DNA from: Euphorbia lathyris
Taxonomy: Eukaryota > Streptophyta > Magnoliopsida > Malpighiales > Euphorbiaceae
DNA: 64,000 nucleotides
Assembly (NCBI RefSeq): GCF_963576675.1
Contig: NC_088916.1
Location: 9,315,001-9,379,000 of the forward strand
Direction of reading: 5' to 3'
Of this stretch, positions 11,101 through 22,640 are shown piece by piece (positions within the stretch are counted from its first letter, which is position 1; each line of letters starts with the position of its first letter). The translations under genes and the position numbers were made by a program. The notes under the pieces are model-generated. The model ran no database searches. It saw only the letters and a program-made list of their open reading frames with translations, and was not told the origin of the DNA.

Positions 11101-12015
11101 GTTTAACTTAAAATTTACTTGTTTTATTATGTCAAAAATTCACTTATTTTGTTAAATCAAAATATTTAACTTAAAATTTGTAATTGGATATTGTAAATTG
11201 ATATTTTAAAATTGAATACTTATTTTTAATATTTTTCAAATAGTTAGATCACATAATACTTTCAGCATTCATAATATTCAATACTTAAAATTCTTTACTT
11301 ATTCTTTCAGTACTAATTTTTAGTTATATCAAACAATACCTAATTCAATATTTACTCTTTTTGAAGAAATTTTGTTGGTAATTTTCAATGGCATTTACGT
11401 AGAATCAAGTAAAATTAAGCTCAAATTTTAACTATAGGATGAAATGGAACTGAGAAAGTCTATGGTGGACTATGTGCAGTGGAACTGGCGAATAAAAACT
11501 AATATGCATATATATCACCTCATTGGAAAATGATTTGTGTATAATATAAAGTTGTACAATTCTCATCTTTTCATTGGTAAACTCTATTAAACTGATATCA
11601 TAGTAGAATTTCTCAATTGAACTAGAGTTTCCACCTTCTGGATAGCATTGCTCATTTTGTACCATAAATGTAAATTGGTCGATGTTCTCAAGTATCCTTA
11701 TGAGAAAAATTGATGTTGTCCTTTAATTATTTTATGGTGTTATATTTGGTATATTTTCATTGATATTTTCCATATAAGTTAAAGGCTAGAATAAGCTCAT
11801 CACTCTTTAACATATTAGCATTAGCCATAAAAGGTGAGTATTACTAAAAATTAAAGTACATTCCAAAGTTGTAATTAGGGTTGTGAGAAAGTTTTATTTG
11901 TTTCGCAAGTGATATATATATAAGAGTAACAAAGTTTGAACACACAGAAGAAAAAAGAAATTTCCCAATAAAGTTTCTATTTTTATTAATTCACAATAAC
12001 TAGCCTAGCATCAAA
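11101..12015. other. AT-rich intergenic stretch
   Basis: No reliable gene. A 77-codon minus-strand frame (11432-11665) shows no recognisable domain. Confidence 0.4.
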
Positions 12016-12917
12016 GAGAGAAATGGAGAAGACCTTCAACATCAACATTTTCCTTTGCTTATTTATGGAGCTAGAGTTTACCAATCAATAGGAATACCAT
12101 TGCATCTTGCATGTAACAATATCTAAACATATTAATTGGCAATTCAAGCTTCGCAACTAGTAAGAAAGAGAGAGATTCCAGATAAAGAAATGGAGAAGAA
12201 CATTAACATTTTCCTTTGCTTGTTTATGGAGCTAGAATTTACCAATCAATATGGATAACAATGCATCTTGTATTAGAAGGACTAACAATTCTAAACATAT
12301 AGATCGGCAATTCAAGCTCATTAACTAGTAAGGATTGCCTATGGCTAAAGCTAGGGACGGATCCAGGATTTTCAACTAGTGGAGGCAAACTATATACATA
12401 ATTTTTTTTACAAACAAATCAACAATAACAATATAAGTAAATGATTTTAAAATAAGTTATAAAAAATAATGTTTCTTATAATTATTCTCTATGAGTATAA
12501 TATGTAATATAGAGACTAATAAATTATTTATCCTAAAACCAATAGGAACAATTGAGGAAATCAATCAACTTAGTACATTATTATTCATCTAAATTTATCA
12601 CGTTTTGTCATTTATATCCTTAACTTATATTTAGACACATTATATATATTAAAGACAAAAGTTGTCAATTTTGAACTTTCGACACTATAATTTACTGGTT
12701 TATTAAGCTTCAAAGTTGACATGTTAGTAAAATAGTACTACAAAAGTTTAATAATATTAAAAGGAACTGAAACAAAAAAAAACTAATATTATAAATAAAT
12801 AAATAAAATACTGAAGTGTCAATTTTGGGTAAAATGTTACTTTTGTTTTTCTTTAAAATCAATTTTTTACACACGTAACTTTCTTTTCAATCAATCCAAG
12901 GCCTACATCTCTACATA

Positions 12918-14274
12918 CAGGGATGGATTTAGGATGGGGCCAATGGAGGCACTTGCTCCCATTGAGTTCTAGCAATTATTTAGCCCTAGTTAGTATGATT
13001 TGGGGTTTTGGAGGCTTGCCCCCATTGTCGGCGGTGGAGTGGAGCTTCTGTTCAGAGTTCACATCTAAAGGTTGAAGAAGATAGTTTAGGGTTTGTTTTA
13101 TGTTTCCTTCATCTCCTTTAACAAAATAATGTTGTTTCCACTTAAGTGTGGAATGGTGTCGTTTTGTCCAATGAAACATTGAGGAAGAAAAAGCCTAATT
13201 CTAATACCTATAATTACCTATAATATCGATCCCTAATTCGTCAAAGGCAGAAATCGAAATCCAAAATCTAAAATCCCTTGGTTCTTGAAACTTTAGTTCG
13301 AGATAAATCAGAGAGATTTTTTATCTGTAGACTGTTGTTGCTGGGCAAGCTGGTATACTTTAGCATCTAATTCTTGGTTTTTCGATTCCGACTACGAAAA
13401 ATACTTGATTATTTTGTAAGGGTTTCTAAACTTGAATATTATATGTTTTTTTAATGTATGATGTTTGTGCTTTCCAATTTCTAAAATATATGCAATTAAA
13501 CCATTTCGCTGGGAAAGGGAAAGTATTTCATATTAGACACTTGTTAATTGTTATATTGTAGTTGTTGGGAAATTGTTAGGATATTAGTAGTTAATTTGAA
13601 TATTTGGTTTCACTGTATAAGAATTCGTTGTCTTTTGATCCATTGTTTATTAGCTAGAACTCAGTTTTTGTATTTATTTGCTTGGAGTTACATGAGATAA
13701 GGTGATTTTTGGGTATGTTCATTTGATTAGAAAAAAAACATTTATTTGTTTCTAAACATAGATGTGAGAGAGAAATTCTATGATTGATACTCCCGGAATA
13801 ATACATGATTGATGTTTTTGTACACATTTATTTTTTAACACAATTATCTATGCAAAATAGTAGAAATTCTTGTCCTAGGGAAGTATATTCACCAATATCA
13901 ATTAGGGGTGGCATTCTGTGTAATTAAATCTCCGTGTTAATGATGAGATTAGTGTGGAACAAGTTATCCTAACCCAATCTTAAAATTTTGTACCATACTT
14001 TATCAACCCAATAAAGTTAGTGTTGTGTTTGCGGATCACATATAAATTTATTACCTCGTCTAATGGTGACATTTAAAAATACAAGATGACAAATCCTTGG
14101 AAAAATCCTTGATAAATGTTTAGTATAATCTAATATTAATGTTTTGTTCCTTTCATAAATGTTTGCCCCCCATTAGTTGAAATTTCTGGATGTTTAGTAT
14201 AATCTAATATTAATGTTTTGTTCCTTTCATAAATGTTTGCCCCCCATTAGTTGAAATTTCTGGATCCGTCCATG
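12918..14274. mobile_element. Non-autonomous hAT element nested in the MULE-like element
   Basis: Ends CAGGGATGGATTTAGG and the inverse CATGGACGGATCCAG form a hAT-like terminus. The 8-bp duplication TCTACATA is exact at 12910-12917 and 14275-14282. The interior has no transposase; a minus-strand frame at 12976-13179 is unconvincing. Confidence 0.75.
14117..14264. repeat. Perfect 74-bp tandem duplication
   Basis: Two adjacent 74-bp copies (14117-14190 and 14191-14264) containing TAATATTAATGTTTTG and TTTGCCCCCCATTAG are identical as far as read. This indicates a very recent slippage or strand-switch event at the right end of the hAT element. Confidence 0.9.
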
Positions 14275-15000
14275 TCTACATATATTTTGTAATTGTATCT
14301 AATAATAATGGAAAAAAGAGACTAAAAGAGACAAAAACGAAAAAGACACGGTTTTCTACGTGAATAAACTATTCAACTTAAAAAAAATATGTAGATAAAA
14401 TATTTTGACTAAATTTAATAGTGGACTGTCATCTTACCAGTGAAAAGAGACCCTGAAGCAGAGAAAAAGAGAAACAGGGGCGCATTTCTATTTGCACCAG
14501 TTTATTGTCATGCGCTTTTAAAAGGAAACGATATCGTTTCAGTGAAACGACACCATTTTGTCAAAAAAAAATATAAATCTTCATCTTCAACCTCCGCCTT
14601 TGCAACTATGATGGACAAAAAGCTGTAAAATTTTAGTTTTTGGTCAGAATTAACTAGGGAAATACATAAGGGGGTCCAAAATTTTCTAAAATTCAGTGGG
14701 GGCAAGTGCCCCCACTGTAGATCTGTCTCTGGCTAAAGCTCTTCACTAGGATCTATTTATATAACACTAGAATGTTTCCCAACCTTTTATTTTAATTTAT
14801 TTTTGCTACTTAAAAATGTTTTTTTCTTCAAAATCTTTTTTAATCAAGTCAAAGAAAAACCGTATGACACAAATGAACATTCATTAGACAATGGCATGTG
14901 TTACAAACCATGTAACCAACTCACTTTGAAAAATCAAAGATGCCAAAAAAAAATATTTAGTAATTATGTTTTTTTAAGAAATTTTAAAAATTATGTATTA

Positions 15001-15005
<5 letters not shown>

Positions 15006-15040
<35 letters not shown>
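15006..15040. repeat. (TA)n microsatellite
   Basis: TA dinucleotide run at the point where duplicated block B loses homology to block A. Confidence 0.9.
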
Positions 15041-15044
<4 letters not shown>

Positions 15045-15045
<1 letters not shown>

Positions 15046-15116
15046 TGGTGGGAGTCAAACCTGCACGCTTCCTTCTACAAGACATTTTACTTACCACTGA
15101 GACAATAGCTTCTCAT
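15045..15116 (-). mobile_element. tRNA-derived SINE-like sequence
   Basis: On the minus strand an A-box-like GCTATTGTCTCAGTGGTAAG is followed ~30 bases later by the B-box GGTTTGACTCCCA. This internal Pol III promoter layout without a tRNA fold suggests a SINE head. Confidence 0.45.
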
Positions 15117-15189
15117 GTGTATTATATCACGTGTGCTGCTTAATATGTAATAAATGTGCCTAATAATTAATTTAATAGAAAAAAACATT

Positions 15190-15265
15190 AAAGTGATGGT
15201 GCAAGGAGTTGAACCTTGCACATTGGTTTATCCTGGATACTATTTACAACTATGCTATTAGCTTC
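15190..15265 (-). mobile_element. tRNA-derived SINE-like sequence
   Basis: On the minus strand an A-box-like AGCTAATAGCATAGTTG precedes the B-box GGTTCAACTCC. It sits close to another such element and in the same orientation. Confidence 0.45.
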
Positions 15266-15694
15266 TATTATTTAATATTTGTCGCATGCACTTATTAATA
15301 TCGATTAAATGTGCATAATAATGAATTACTAATAGAAAAATAAAAAAAAGAAATGTGCATAATAATGAATTATTAATAGAAAAAAAATCCAAGAACATGC
15401 TCCAATTTCTTATTTATTTAATTCCTCTATATTTTTGTAATTTATGTTTTAAAATGTTAAGGACGATGCTCTAAATAATATTACATATGTTTTAAGCTTT
15501 ATAATTTGTGTTCTAAAAATTAAGTATAATGTTTTAAAAAAATCAGTAAATATCTGGATCATTTTTGCATTTGTTCTATAATATAATTTATAACTCATGT
15601 TCGAAAAAATATAACGCATGTTCTAAAAACATAACCTATGTTCTAAAAGTATTAATATGAAATTTTATTAAAATATATAATATATTTTTATTTT

Positions 15695-15880
15695 AAAAAT
15701 ATAATATTGGATTTTTTTTAGTATCAGAGACACTTAATAATATATAAGTAAAAGAATTGTATAATGAACAAACTAAAGCAAGTGTATTTTTATTTAAAAA
15801 ATACAGTATTGGATTTTTTTTTAGCATCAGAGACACTTAATAATATATAATTAAAAGAATTGTATAATGAACAAACTAAA
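15695..15880. repeat. ~90-bp near-identical tandem duplication
   Basis: Two adjacent copies carry ATTGGATTTTTTTTAG, CATCAGAGACACTTAATAA and TTGTATAATGAACAAACTAA in the same order, with few differences. Confidence 0.75.
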
Positions 15881-15884
15881 GTAA

Positions 15885-15960
15885 ATGTCTCAGCGGTAGT
15901 TGTGTGCGTGCTTCACTCCCCCTACACCCCAGGTTCAAATCACGCCTTCCTCATTTTCTG
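15885..15960 (+). mobile_element. tRNA-derived SINE-like sequence
   Basis: The A-box-like TGTCTCAGCGGTAGTTG is followed by the B-box AGGTTCAAATCACGCC about 45 bases downstream. The body is too divergent to be a functional tRNA. Confidence 0.45.
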
Positions 15961-16039
15961 AGCAAGCATAAAGTTGGAAGAATACAGAGGCATTAAGGAG
16001 GAGTGCTGGATTCAAGCCCATGGGTGGTAATTAGTTACA

Positions 16040-16770
16040 TACATACTTACGAGCCTCTATCTCTATTTAGATGATGATCGTCTTCTCACCTTATTACACT
16101 AAAGACTTACTTAATCATATAGTTTCACATAATCTTACTTCAAGGGTCGTTATGAGGTTAGGTATAGAAAGAGTTCGAAGTGCATTTTCGAAAAAGATTC
16201 ATTCACAAGAGAGAGAAGAGAAACTAGATAACGTAGTGACTAAAATATGTTTCTTTAAGTTATTCCGTTACGACTTTTCTGCTAAAGTGGATTGGTCTAT
16301 CTTTTATTAGATAAAAAAGATTTCTCATATCTTTTATGTTATGTAATTTCGCGGACTTTCTTTTCTCTCTTGGATTTGTATCTTTTCTCGTGCTTGTTTG
16401 CACTATACATCATAAAAGCCTAAAAACAAGGAAACCCACTTGTTAGAACAAATGGTTAGGTCTCGCAAGAGACACTACTAACTTGCCTCCTCATACTAGA
16501 AGAGAACTGAACTCACTAGTCCCTCATCTGCTTTAGACTTGTTAAACTAAGACCCTTGAAATAAAAGTGAAACAAGATATCAGACTGGAAACTAGAAGGT
16601 TTGGAACCCTAACAACGATACTCAAAGGGGCAGGTCAACTCACTACTTCTATCGCCTCTCCATTACCCAAGCCCATAAAGATAAAGCAAGCCATCTCTCC
16701 ATCAAGGCGCATCGCCCGGGTGTTCAACAGGAAGGTCAAGACAAACAGAATTAGAGTGGGAGAGCATTAG
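16040..16770. other. Block of foreign character, possible organellar insertion
   Basis: Between two halves of duplicated block B lies ~0.7 kb with more balanced base composition and few homopolymers. Phrases such as AAGAGTTCGAAGTGCATTTT and CATCGCCCGGGTGTTCAACA are unlike the AT-rich surroundings. Frames 16071-16310 and 16567-16770 are open but not recognised. The texture resembles plant mitochondrial non-coding DNA; no known mitochondrial gene was identified, so this is a guess. Confidence 0.3.
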
Positions 16771-17280
16771 GCCTAAAAATAATGGTTGAGATTTAATCAA
16801 TAAATTAAAGAGATTAATTATTTATTTGTTTATTGAATAAATAAATCTCAACTGTTAATTTTGTTTAAGAAATCATCAACATTCATTAAATATAACCTCT
16901 CAACATGAAACCTACGAGCAAATCTAGTGAAAGGTTACAACCTTCTATGTCAAAATTTGATGAGGCACATTATTCCAAGTTTATACACTATCAAAAATTA
17001 TAAAGTCCTAGGTGTCCCATATATGACAACATGAACAAACGATAAACAAAATCATCCAACAAAACTACATACATTATAGAAAAGCGATTTGATAAATTGG
17101 AGTGCCTTTAAGGATGTGAAGCTCTTATAATCTCCTCAAGATAAAATAAATCATATAAATGACTACTTCAATAGTAACTCTATAAGTGAAGAATAAATGG
17201 GATACATGTCAATTAGATTTCTTCATCCAACAAATATCACATCTTATATTGAATTTTAACTTAGCGGTAACAAATCCTTT

Positions 17281-17619
17281 TGCAGTATAATGGACTAAAA
17301 TAACAATTGTTAATCAACAAAATATGAAACATTATACAAATATTCAAAGGGAAATCATCGTTCTTTTCCAAATTTCGAAGACCAAATCGTAGCATTGTAT
17401 AATGAATCTCTTTTTTATTATCTTTATAGTGAATCCCAAAACACTTATCGATTAGATTAAGAGTAGAAAAATAAACAATCGTACTTAAAGCCAAAGAACC
17501 TACTCAATTTACAAATATAAAACATATAAATCAAAATTAGAAAAGTACCAAAAAGATAAAATGTAAAACCTGGAACTATGCATAAAAACATCTTAAGAGG
17601 AAAAGTGAAATATCTAACT
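17281..17619. other. AT-rich spacer
   Basis: No recognised gene. A 77-codon minus-strand frame (17261-17494) has no identifiable domain. Confidence 0.4.
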
Positions 17620-18133
17620 TAAAATTAAGGGAAAAGTACAAAAATAAATCTTGTGGTTACATCTGTTTTCAATTGCAGTCTTGTGGTTTAAAAATTTACA
17701 AAATGGTACCTTGAGGTTCATTCCGTTAGCAAACACATACCAATTTGACTAACGGTATTAAAAGTCAAAGGGAAAAGAGTTAATTTGGTCCTTATATTTA
17801 TTTATTTTATAAATTAACCCCCTTATTATCTAATAATCACAAACAAACCCCAAAATTAAAAATAAAAATCAAATACACCTTCTTCTCAATCTCTCTAATT
17901 TCTTTTTTTTTCCCCTTTCTCTCTCTTATCTCTCTAAAAATAAAAGAAAATCAAATACAACTTAGGTATAGAGGAATAAAGAAACAAAAACACAATTTAT
18001 CTCTTCATTAGATGAAATTTTCATTCGTTTTAGCTAATTAAAAGTGAAAGACAAAAGTTCAAATAAAAAAGAGAAATGGTGACAAGGAACCCAATTTATA
18101 ACCTGATCATCAAATAACACTAATAAAGCATAT

Positions 18134-18534
18134 TATTGAAAAACACCACCGACTATAAATTTTCTAGAGTTTAGAAAGAGATTATTTTGTTGTGGTTCCA
18201 ACATTAAATGGAGAAGTATGGGTCAAATTGAAAAATGGGGCTTGAATGTGGAGGTGGAAGATAAGTGTTGGAAATCAAGTAGACAAAATAACAAGTTTTG
18301 CCGACCAAGTTGACTAATATTATAATAATGGTACCTAATACAATTTGTGGTGAGAATTGATTCAAGCACCGACATAATACCTATATAAATAGAAGTGGCC
18401 ATGAATTGTATTTAACTAGTTTAGTTTTTGGTGGTGAGGCATAGTGGAATATGTATTAAATTTATGTCAAATTAATAAGAGTTCTTTGTGTCCAAATTTT
18501 TAATTCAATCAATTTCATCCTCAATTATTCAACA
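18134..18534 (+). repeat. 5' LTR of the copia element
   Basis: The 401-bp LTR begins TATTGAA (likely from TGTTGAA) and ends TTCAACA. It holds a CTATATAAATAGAAG TATA region at about 18382-18396 (pairing with 33072-33086 in the 3' LTR). Confidence 0.9.
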
Positions 18535-18536
18535 AG

Positions 18537-18548
18537 TGGTATCAGAGC
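18537..18548 (+). promoter_or_regulatory. Primer binding site, initiator tRNA-Met
   Basis: TGGTATCAGAGC begins two bases after the 5' LTR. It is the standard complement to the 3' end of plant initiator tRNA-Met used to prime reverse transcription. Confidence 0.9.
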
Positions 18549-18723
18549 GGGCGGTCAGGGACCGGTACGTGGTCGAGTGCAAGCAAGCGGCCAGGGACCG
18601 ACTACTTCAGAAGTTCGCGATCCGGGATCGTGGTGGTACGAGGTATTTTTAGCGCGCAGTCCGGGACTGTAAAAATTATTAATCGGTGTTACTTGGTTAA
18701 TTAAAGGAGATAACCAAGTCGTG

Positions 18724-18969
18724 ATGGCAGACATGTCTACCTCGGTAAGCACTCTGGAAAAACTCAATAATAATAATTATAGTACTTGGAGTACTCGTAT
18801 GCAATTTTATCTGCTCGGCCAAGATTTGTGGGAGACTGTTAGAGGAAATGAAACAGCGCCTCCGACGGAACAAAATGACCTTAAGAAATGGAAGGTCAAG
18901 TGTGGTAAATCTATGTATGCTTCATCAATTTCGGGGGAGGATGATTTGCTGCAACGCATCAAGGATGCT
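18724..18969 (+). pseudogene. copia gag, N-terminal part
   Basis: The frame from ATG 18724 reads the conserved copia gag start (KLNNNNYSTWSTRMQFYL, then LGQDLWETV). Gag builds the cytoplasmic virus-like particle. At 18969 the frame is interrupted by the Athila-like element; one copy of the ATGCT duplication joins it in frame to 28980. The insertion alone would inactivate it. Confidence 0.88.
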
Positions 18970-20792
18970 TAATGCGCGCGGCACCTAGTGTAGAGCTTTT
19001 CCAATAACGACTAAATGTGTATTGCGGTGAATGTTCTATGAATATGGATGTGATCTTTTAAATGTTCTAACTCCACTAAACACTACGACTACTTAGGGGC
19101 AAGTGTACCCCGTCGTATCAAGTAATAATCCGTTTAAGACCGGGTATCGAATCCACGGGATTTATAATTACAAGCATTAAACGACTCGGTTTCGTATGTT
19201 ATTTAAGCGGTGATTACTTTGGGGTAAAGTAAGACACAACTACACACTATCCCTAACTATTGGCGACACAGATTTATGTAGCTAAAACCCTATAAAGTAG
19301 GATGAATAACGATAAGTTATAACCACGATAAATAACGACTCTAAATGTATACAGATAATAATTTACTCTTGTAAAGACGACTAAGTGTAGTAGGACCGAC
19401 CCATGAAGCACTTAGACTACGTGATTCCTAGTCAAGGCGTGTCTAATGCGGGGGAATTAGAAACTAGGGCCCGTAAGTTCCGTGGCTTGTCAATTCCTAC
19501 GGTTTCCGGTTTGTCATTTCCGGTAAGGCAACACCTATATAACTCCCTAAGGATAGCCCGAATGGCGTCGGAAATCGCGTTCTCCTACACAATAATCAAT
19601 TACAAATATCAAAACAAGTAGCAAACACTAACACGTAAAGGGAAATAGAGATTATAAATCATGAAATTATAAATATGGAATGTATATAAACGGAATACAA
19701 CCAAGCCTAGTACATAGGAAGAGTACAAGCTAATTAGCACGTAAAAAGGGGAGAATCCGCCCTTGAAACTAGCTAACCGGACTCAAAGCCGTCTCCTAGG
19801 TCGTGGAGGTGGAACTCTCGAGCTTGGTGACGAATGGTGGAGCGGAACTTCGATGGAATGCCGGAACAACCGAATAAGCTCTCGAGGTGGAGAGTTTAGC
19901 TACAAAAACTGAAACTATACTACAACAATAATCAAAACAAGTATAGTTTGCTCTCTAGTGTATATTTGGGTGTGTCAAATGAAGTCCAAGAGCTTCCTAT
20001 TTATAAACATCAAGCAAGGGCAATGTTGTAACTTCACAAAGCACAAGTATGGAGCAACATTATTTGGTGCAGAAATCCCATGATACGCCCCGCGTGAGTT
20101 GGTCTACGCCCCGCGTAAGTGCCCATTCCGTCAGAAATCTCCTGCATGTGGACCAATTCCATGTCTTATTGTCTCAAGCACGCCCTGCGTAGCTAAAGTA
20201 CGCCCCGCGTGTTTGAGTCTCTGAAGTTTTATTGCTTGAATTGGAGCTTTTACGCTGTGCGTAGCTGAAGTACGCCCCGCGTAAAAGAGTCTCTGAGCTT
20301 TTATCATTGAAGAGTTTGCCTGGTACGCTTCGCATGTAGGATAATACGCCCCGCGTACGAAGAGTTGACTCAAAGAGACATTGCAGTCTGACTTTCAGGA
20401 TTAGGCCAATTATTTCCGACATATGTCATACGCCCCGCGTAGGATGGCATACGCCCCGCGTATGCTGAGTCAATTCCACATGGCGTCTGCGGATAAGGCA
20501 ATTATTGCTGACACCATATTTCACGCCCCGCGTAAAGGATGATACGCCCCGCGTATTTGAGTAGATTTTTGCTCCTTGCTCGTACCTGAAATACAAATCT
20601 TGCGAGCCCAGTTAGCTTGACGTTTTTATTTCCTAAACTAATCAAAAACACGGAAAATTAACTGAAAGTATGAAATTTATTTTTATTTCTTTATTTTATC
20701 AAAACGCTTTATTTTTATAATTAAACTTATTTATTTTATCCAAAATCAACCTGTAAATCACGCTAAAAGATAGGGGTAAAATACCCCTATCA
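18970..20792 (-). repeat. 3' LTR of the Athila-like element
   Basis: 1823 bp, nearly identical to 27131-28974. A ~20-bp GTGGCATACGCCCCGCGTAG unit is present once fewer here than in the other LTR. The cluster of ACGC-CCC-GCGT sites at 20090-20555 is inside it. Confidence 0.92.
20086..20555. repeat. Cluster of ACGCCCCGCGT sites in the LTR
   Basis: Nine exact ACGCCCCGCGT words plus three variants (ACGCCCTGCGT, ACGCTGTGCGT, ACGCTTCGCAT) occur in ~470 bp, all in one orientation and often in pairs ~20-70 bp apart. Each word is an interrupted palindrome, ACGC-NNN-GCGT. The other LTR repeats the cluster at 28243-28735. Confidence 0.9.
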
Positions 20793-22640
20793 AACCTCCT
20801 CGAACTTTAAAGTTTTACTTGTCCTCAAGTAAAAGAAATTGAAAGACAAGGGATTGAGAAAATTAAGAAACAAACCGAAGGTTGGTTTTGCTAAGTATTT
20901 GATTTCAAAGTTATGGTTTTATGCAAAGGTTTCGGTAAGTACCTACGCAAACAATTGAGTGCAAAACTTTGTTTGAAACCTCCATGATCAAGATTAATAG
21001 GCAATATTAACGGGGGTTGATTATATTTTGAGAACCTGATAGTACCTCACCAAGGGATTTCGCTCTTTCGCTCAATTTTAGGTGGGTCGGTGTTTTAGCA
21101 CTCTTCTTTGCACTTACTCGAGATCATGTTGAATTTGCATTTTCATCCGGGTTTTTCCTCCTAAAATATGGTTAGGCAACATTAAAAATGAACCCGGAGC
21201 GGGGTTGTAATGTGGGTGGCTTCTTTAGTGGTTAGTTTAAAGAAACTCGAGTTCAAAAATACCGTTTTGTGTTTGCACCGTGTTTTTTTTTATTTCGGCC
21301 TTGGCAATTTTTACAAAATATACTTCAAAATTGCTTGGGTGGAGCTTGAGAATGCCTTTTTATTTTTGTCGTATCCTTTGTTTTGATAGAGGCACAAAAA
21401 TAATATTTTGAAGGCTTATGGTGCTCGTTTGTTAAGGCCGTGACTTTTTCCGAGTGATTTGGGTGCAAATTGATTTTGTCGGTATTCGAACAAGAGGAAA
21501 AAGGGTTAAATGTTAAAAGGGTATTAACAAAAAAAAGTTGGTTAATATGCTCGAAGGGGTTTCCTAATGTTTGATGAAAACGAGAAAAATAATTTAAGAA
21601 AAATTAGCCTAAGTGGGTTCGGTTTATCATCTATTGCCTTTTTACCAAAAATAAGTGTACTTAACCCGGTATTGGATGCAAATTCTATGGGTCGAGTGAA
21701 GTCAAAGCTCTCGAAAAATTGTGAAGGAATTAGAGTTCTCGTATGAACTCCTTTAGGCTCAAAAATACCTCACAAAGATTCGGGTTTAAATTGTGTACTA
21801 TCAAGTCTTCGCTAAATTCTCAACTATCCCGTTTTTATTGCCTTTTCAAAGTTCATTATGGAGATAACATTTGGGTTAAGACTCAATTCCTTAGTTTAGT
21901 ACTAACCTAAACTTTGCATAAATTCCCTAATTTCAAAACCAAGACTAAAATTCCTTAATTAGATCATCCCCTTGTGTCGACGTCTTTTATTTTTTATGAC
22001 AAATAACGGAACTTTAATTAATTTCCGAAGGAGGGATAGCGTGTCGGGAAAAATTTAAAAGAGTCAATAAAGTAGTTTAATTATTTTGTTGGTTATGAAA
22101 TTTTTTATTATTTTTGTTTTTGGTAGTGCAAAACAAACGTTAAGTGCGGGGTTGCACGTCCCTCCGCGTTATTTAAAATGACGCCTATTCCAAGGGCGTC
22201 GTAAAAAGAAGTTAAAACAAAAACAAAAACAAAAATAAAGGTAAGGAAGGAAAAGAAGACACTTAGTGGTCAGGGGCCCTACGCGAGGCGTGCCCAGGGG
22301 GGGCGCCCCGCGTAGGGCGGCGTTTTTATCTCTTGTTGAGTCAGAGACTCAAATACGCGGGGCGCAGGAACAGGACGCCCCGCGTGTTTGAGTTTCTGGG
22401 CATTTTATTTACGAAAAATGATGATCACGCGGGGCGTAAAGGTGAGTACGCCCTGCGTGAATGTTATTTATGGCAGAAAAACGGTGAAAAATAAACACAA
22501 AATATGAACGAAGACCATAAAAAGACATTACATAGATATTAAAACAGAAAGTAAAATTACAAGAAAGCAAAACGAACTAAAACAAAACGAACGAAAATAA
22601 AACGAATTAAAATAAACACGAAAACACACAAAAAAAGAAA
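20793..22640 (-). other. 3' non-coding interior of the Athila-like element
   Basis: No coding frame. Next to the LTR a purine-rich TCGAGGAGGTT on the minus strand is the likely polypurine tract. Paired ACGCGGGGCGT/ACGCCCCGCGT sites in opposite orientations occur at 22275-22460. Confidence 0.6.

Larger units (their letters stand above)
12353..14730. mobile_element. MULE-like non-autonomous element
   Basis: Flanked by a perfect 10-bp duplication GGCTAAAGCT (12343-12352 and 14731-14740). The ends are related inverted repeats, AGGGACGGATCCAGG on the left and the inverse reading AGAGACAGATCTACAG on the right, followed by GTGGAGGCAA / GGGGGCAAG subterminal words. There is no transposase frame. It is itself the target of a hAT insertion (12918-14274). 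The 9-10-bp duplication size points to the Mutator-like group. Confidence 0.7.
12016..17280. repeat. Duplicated block, copy B (interrupted)
   Basis: Two tandem copies of the block start occur here (units from about 12016 and 12176). Each has an ATGGAGAAGA start followed by the IFLCLFMEL-like hydrophobic frame, soon stopped. The second unit is split by a 2.4-kb transposon (12353-14730) and resumes at 14731. After the TA run at 15040 the homology to copy A breaks off and returns at 16785. The segment between contains SINE-like pieces and a block of foreign character. Confidence 0.6.

Noticed and set aside
15885..15960. Functional tRNA gene
   Set aside because: Pol III box-like motifs are present but no cloverleaf or acceptor stem can be formed.
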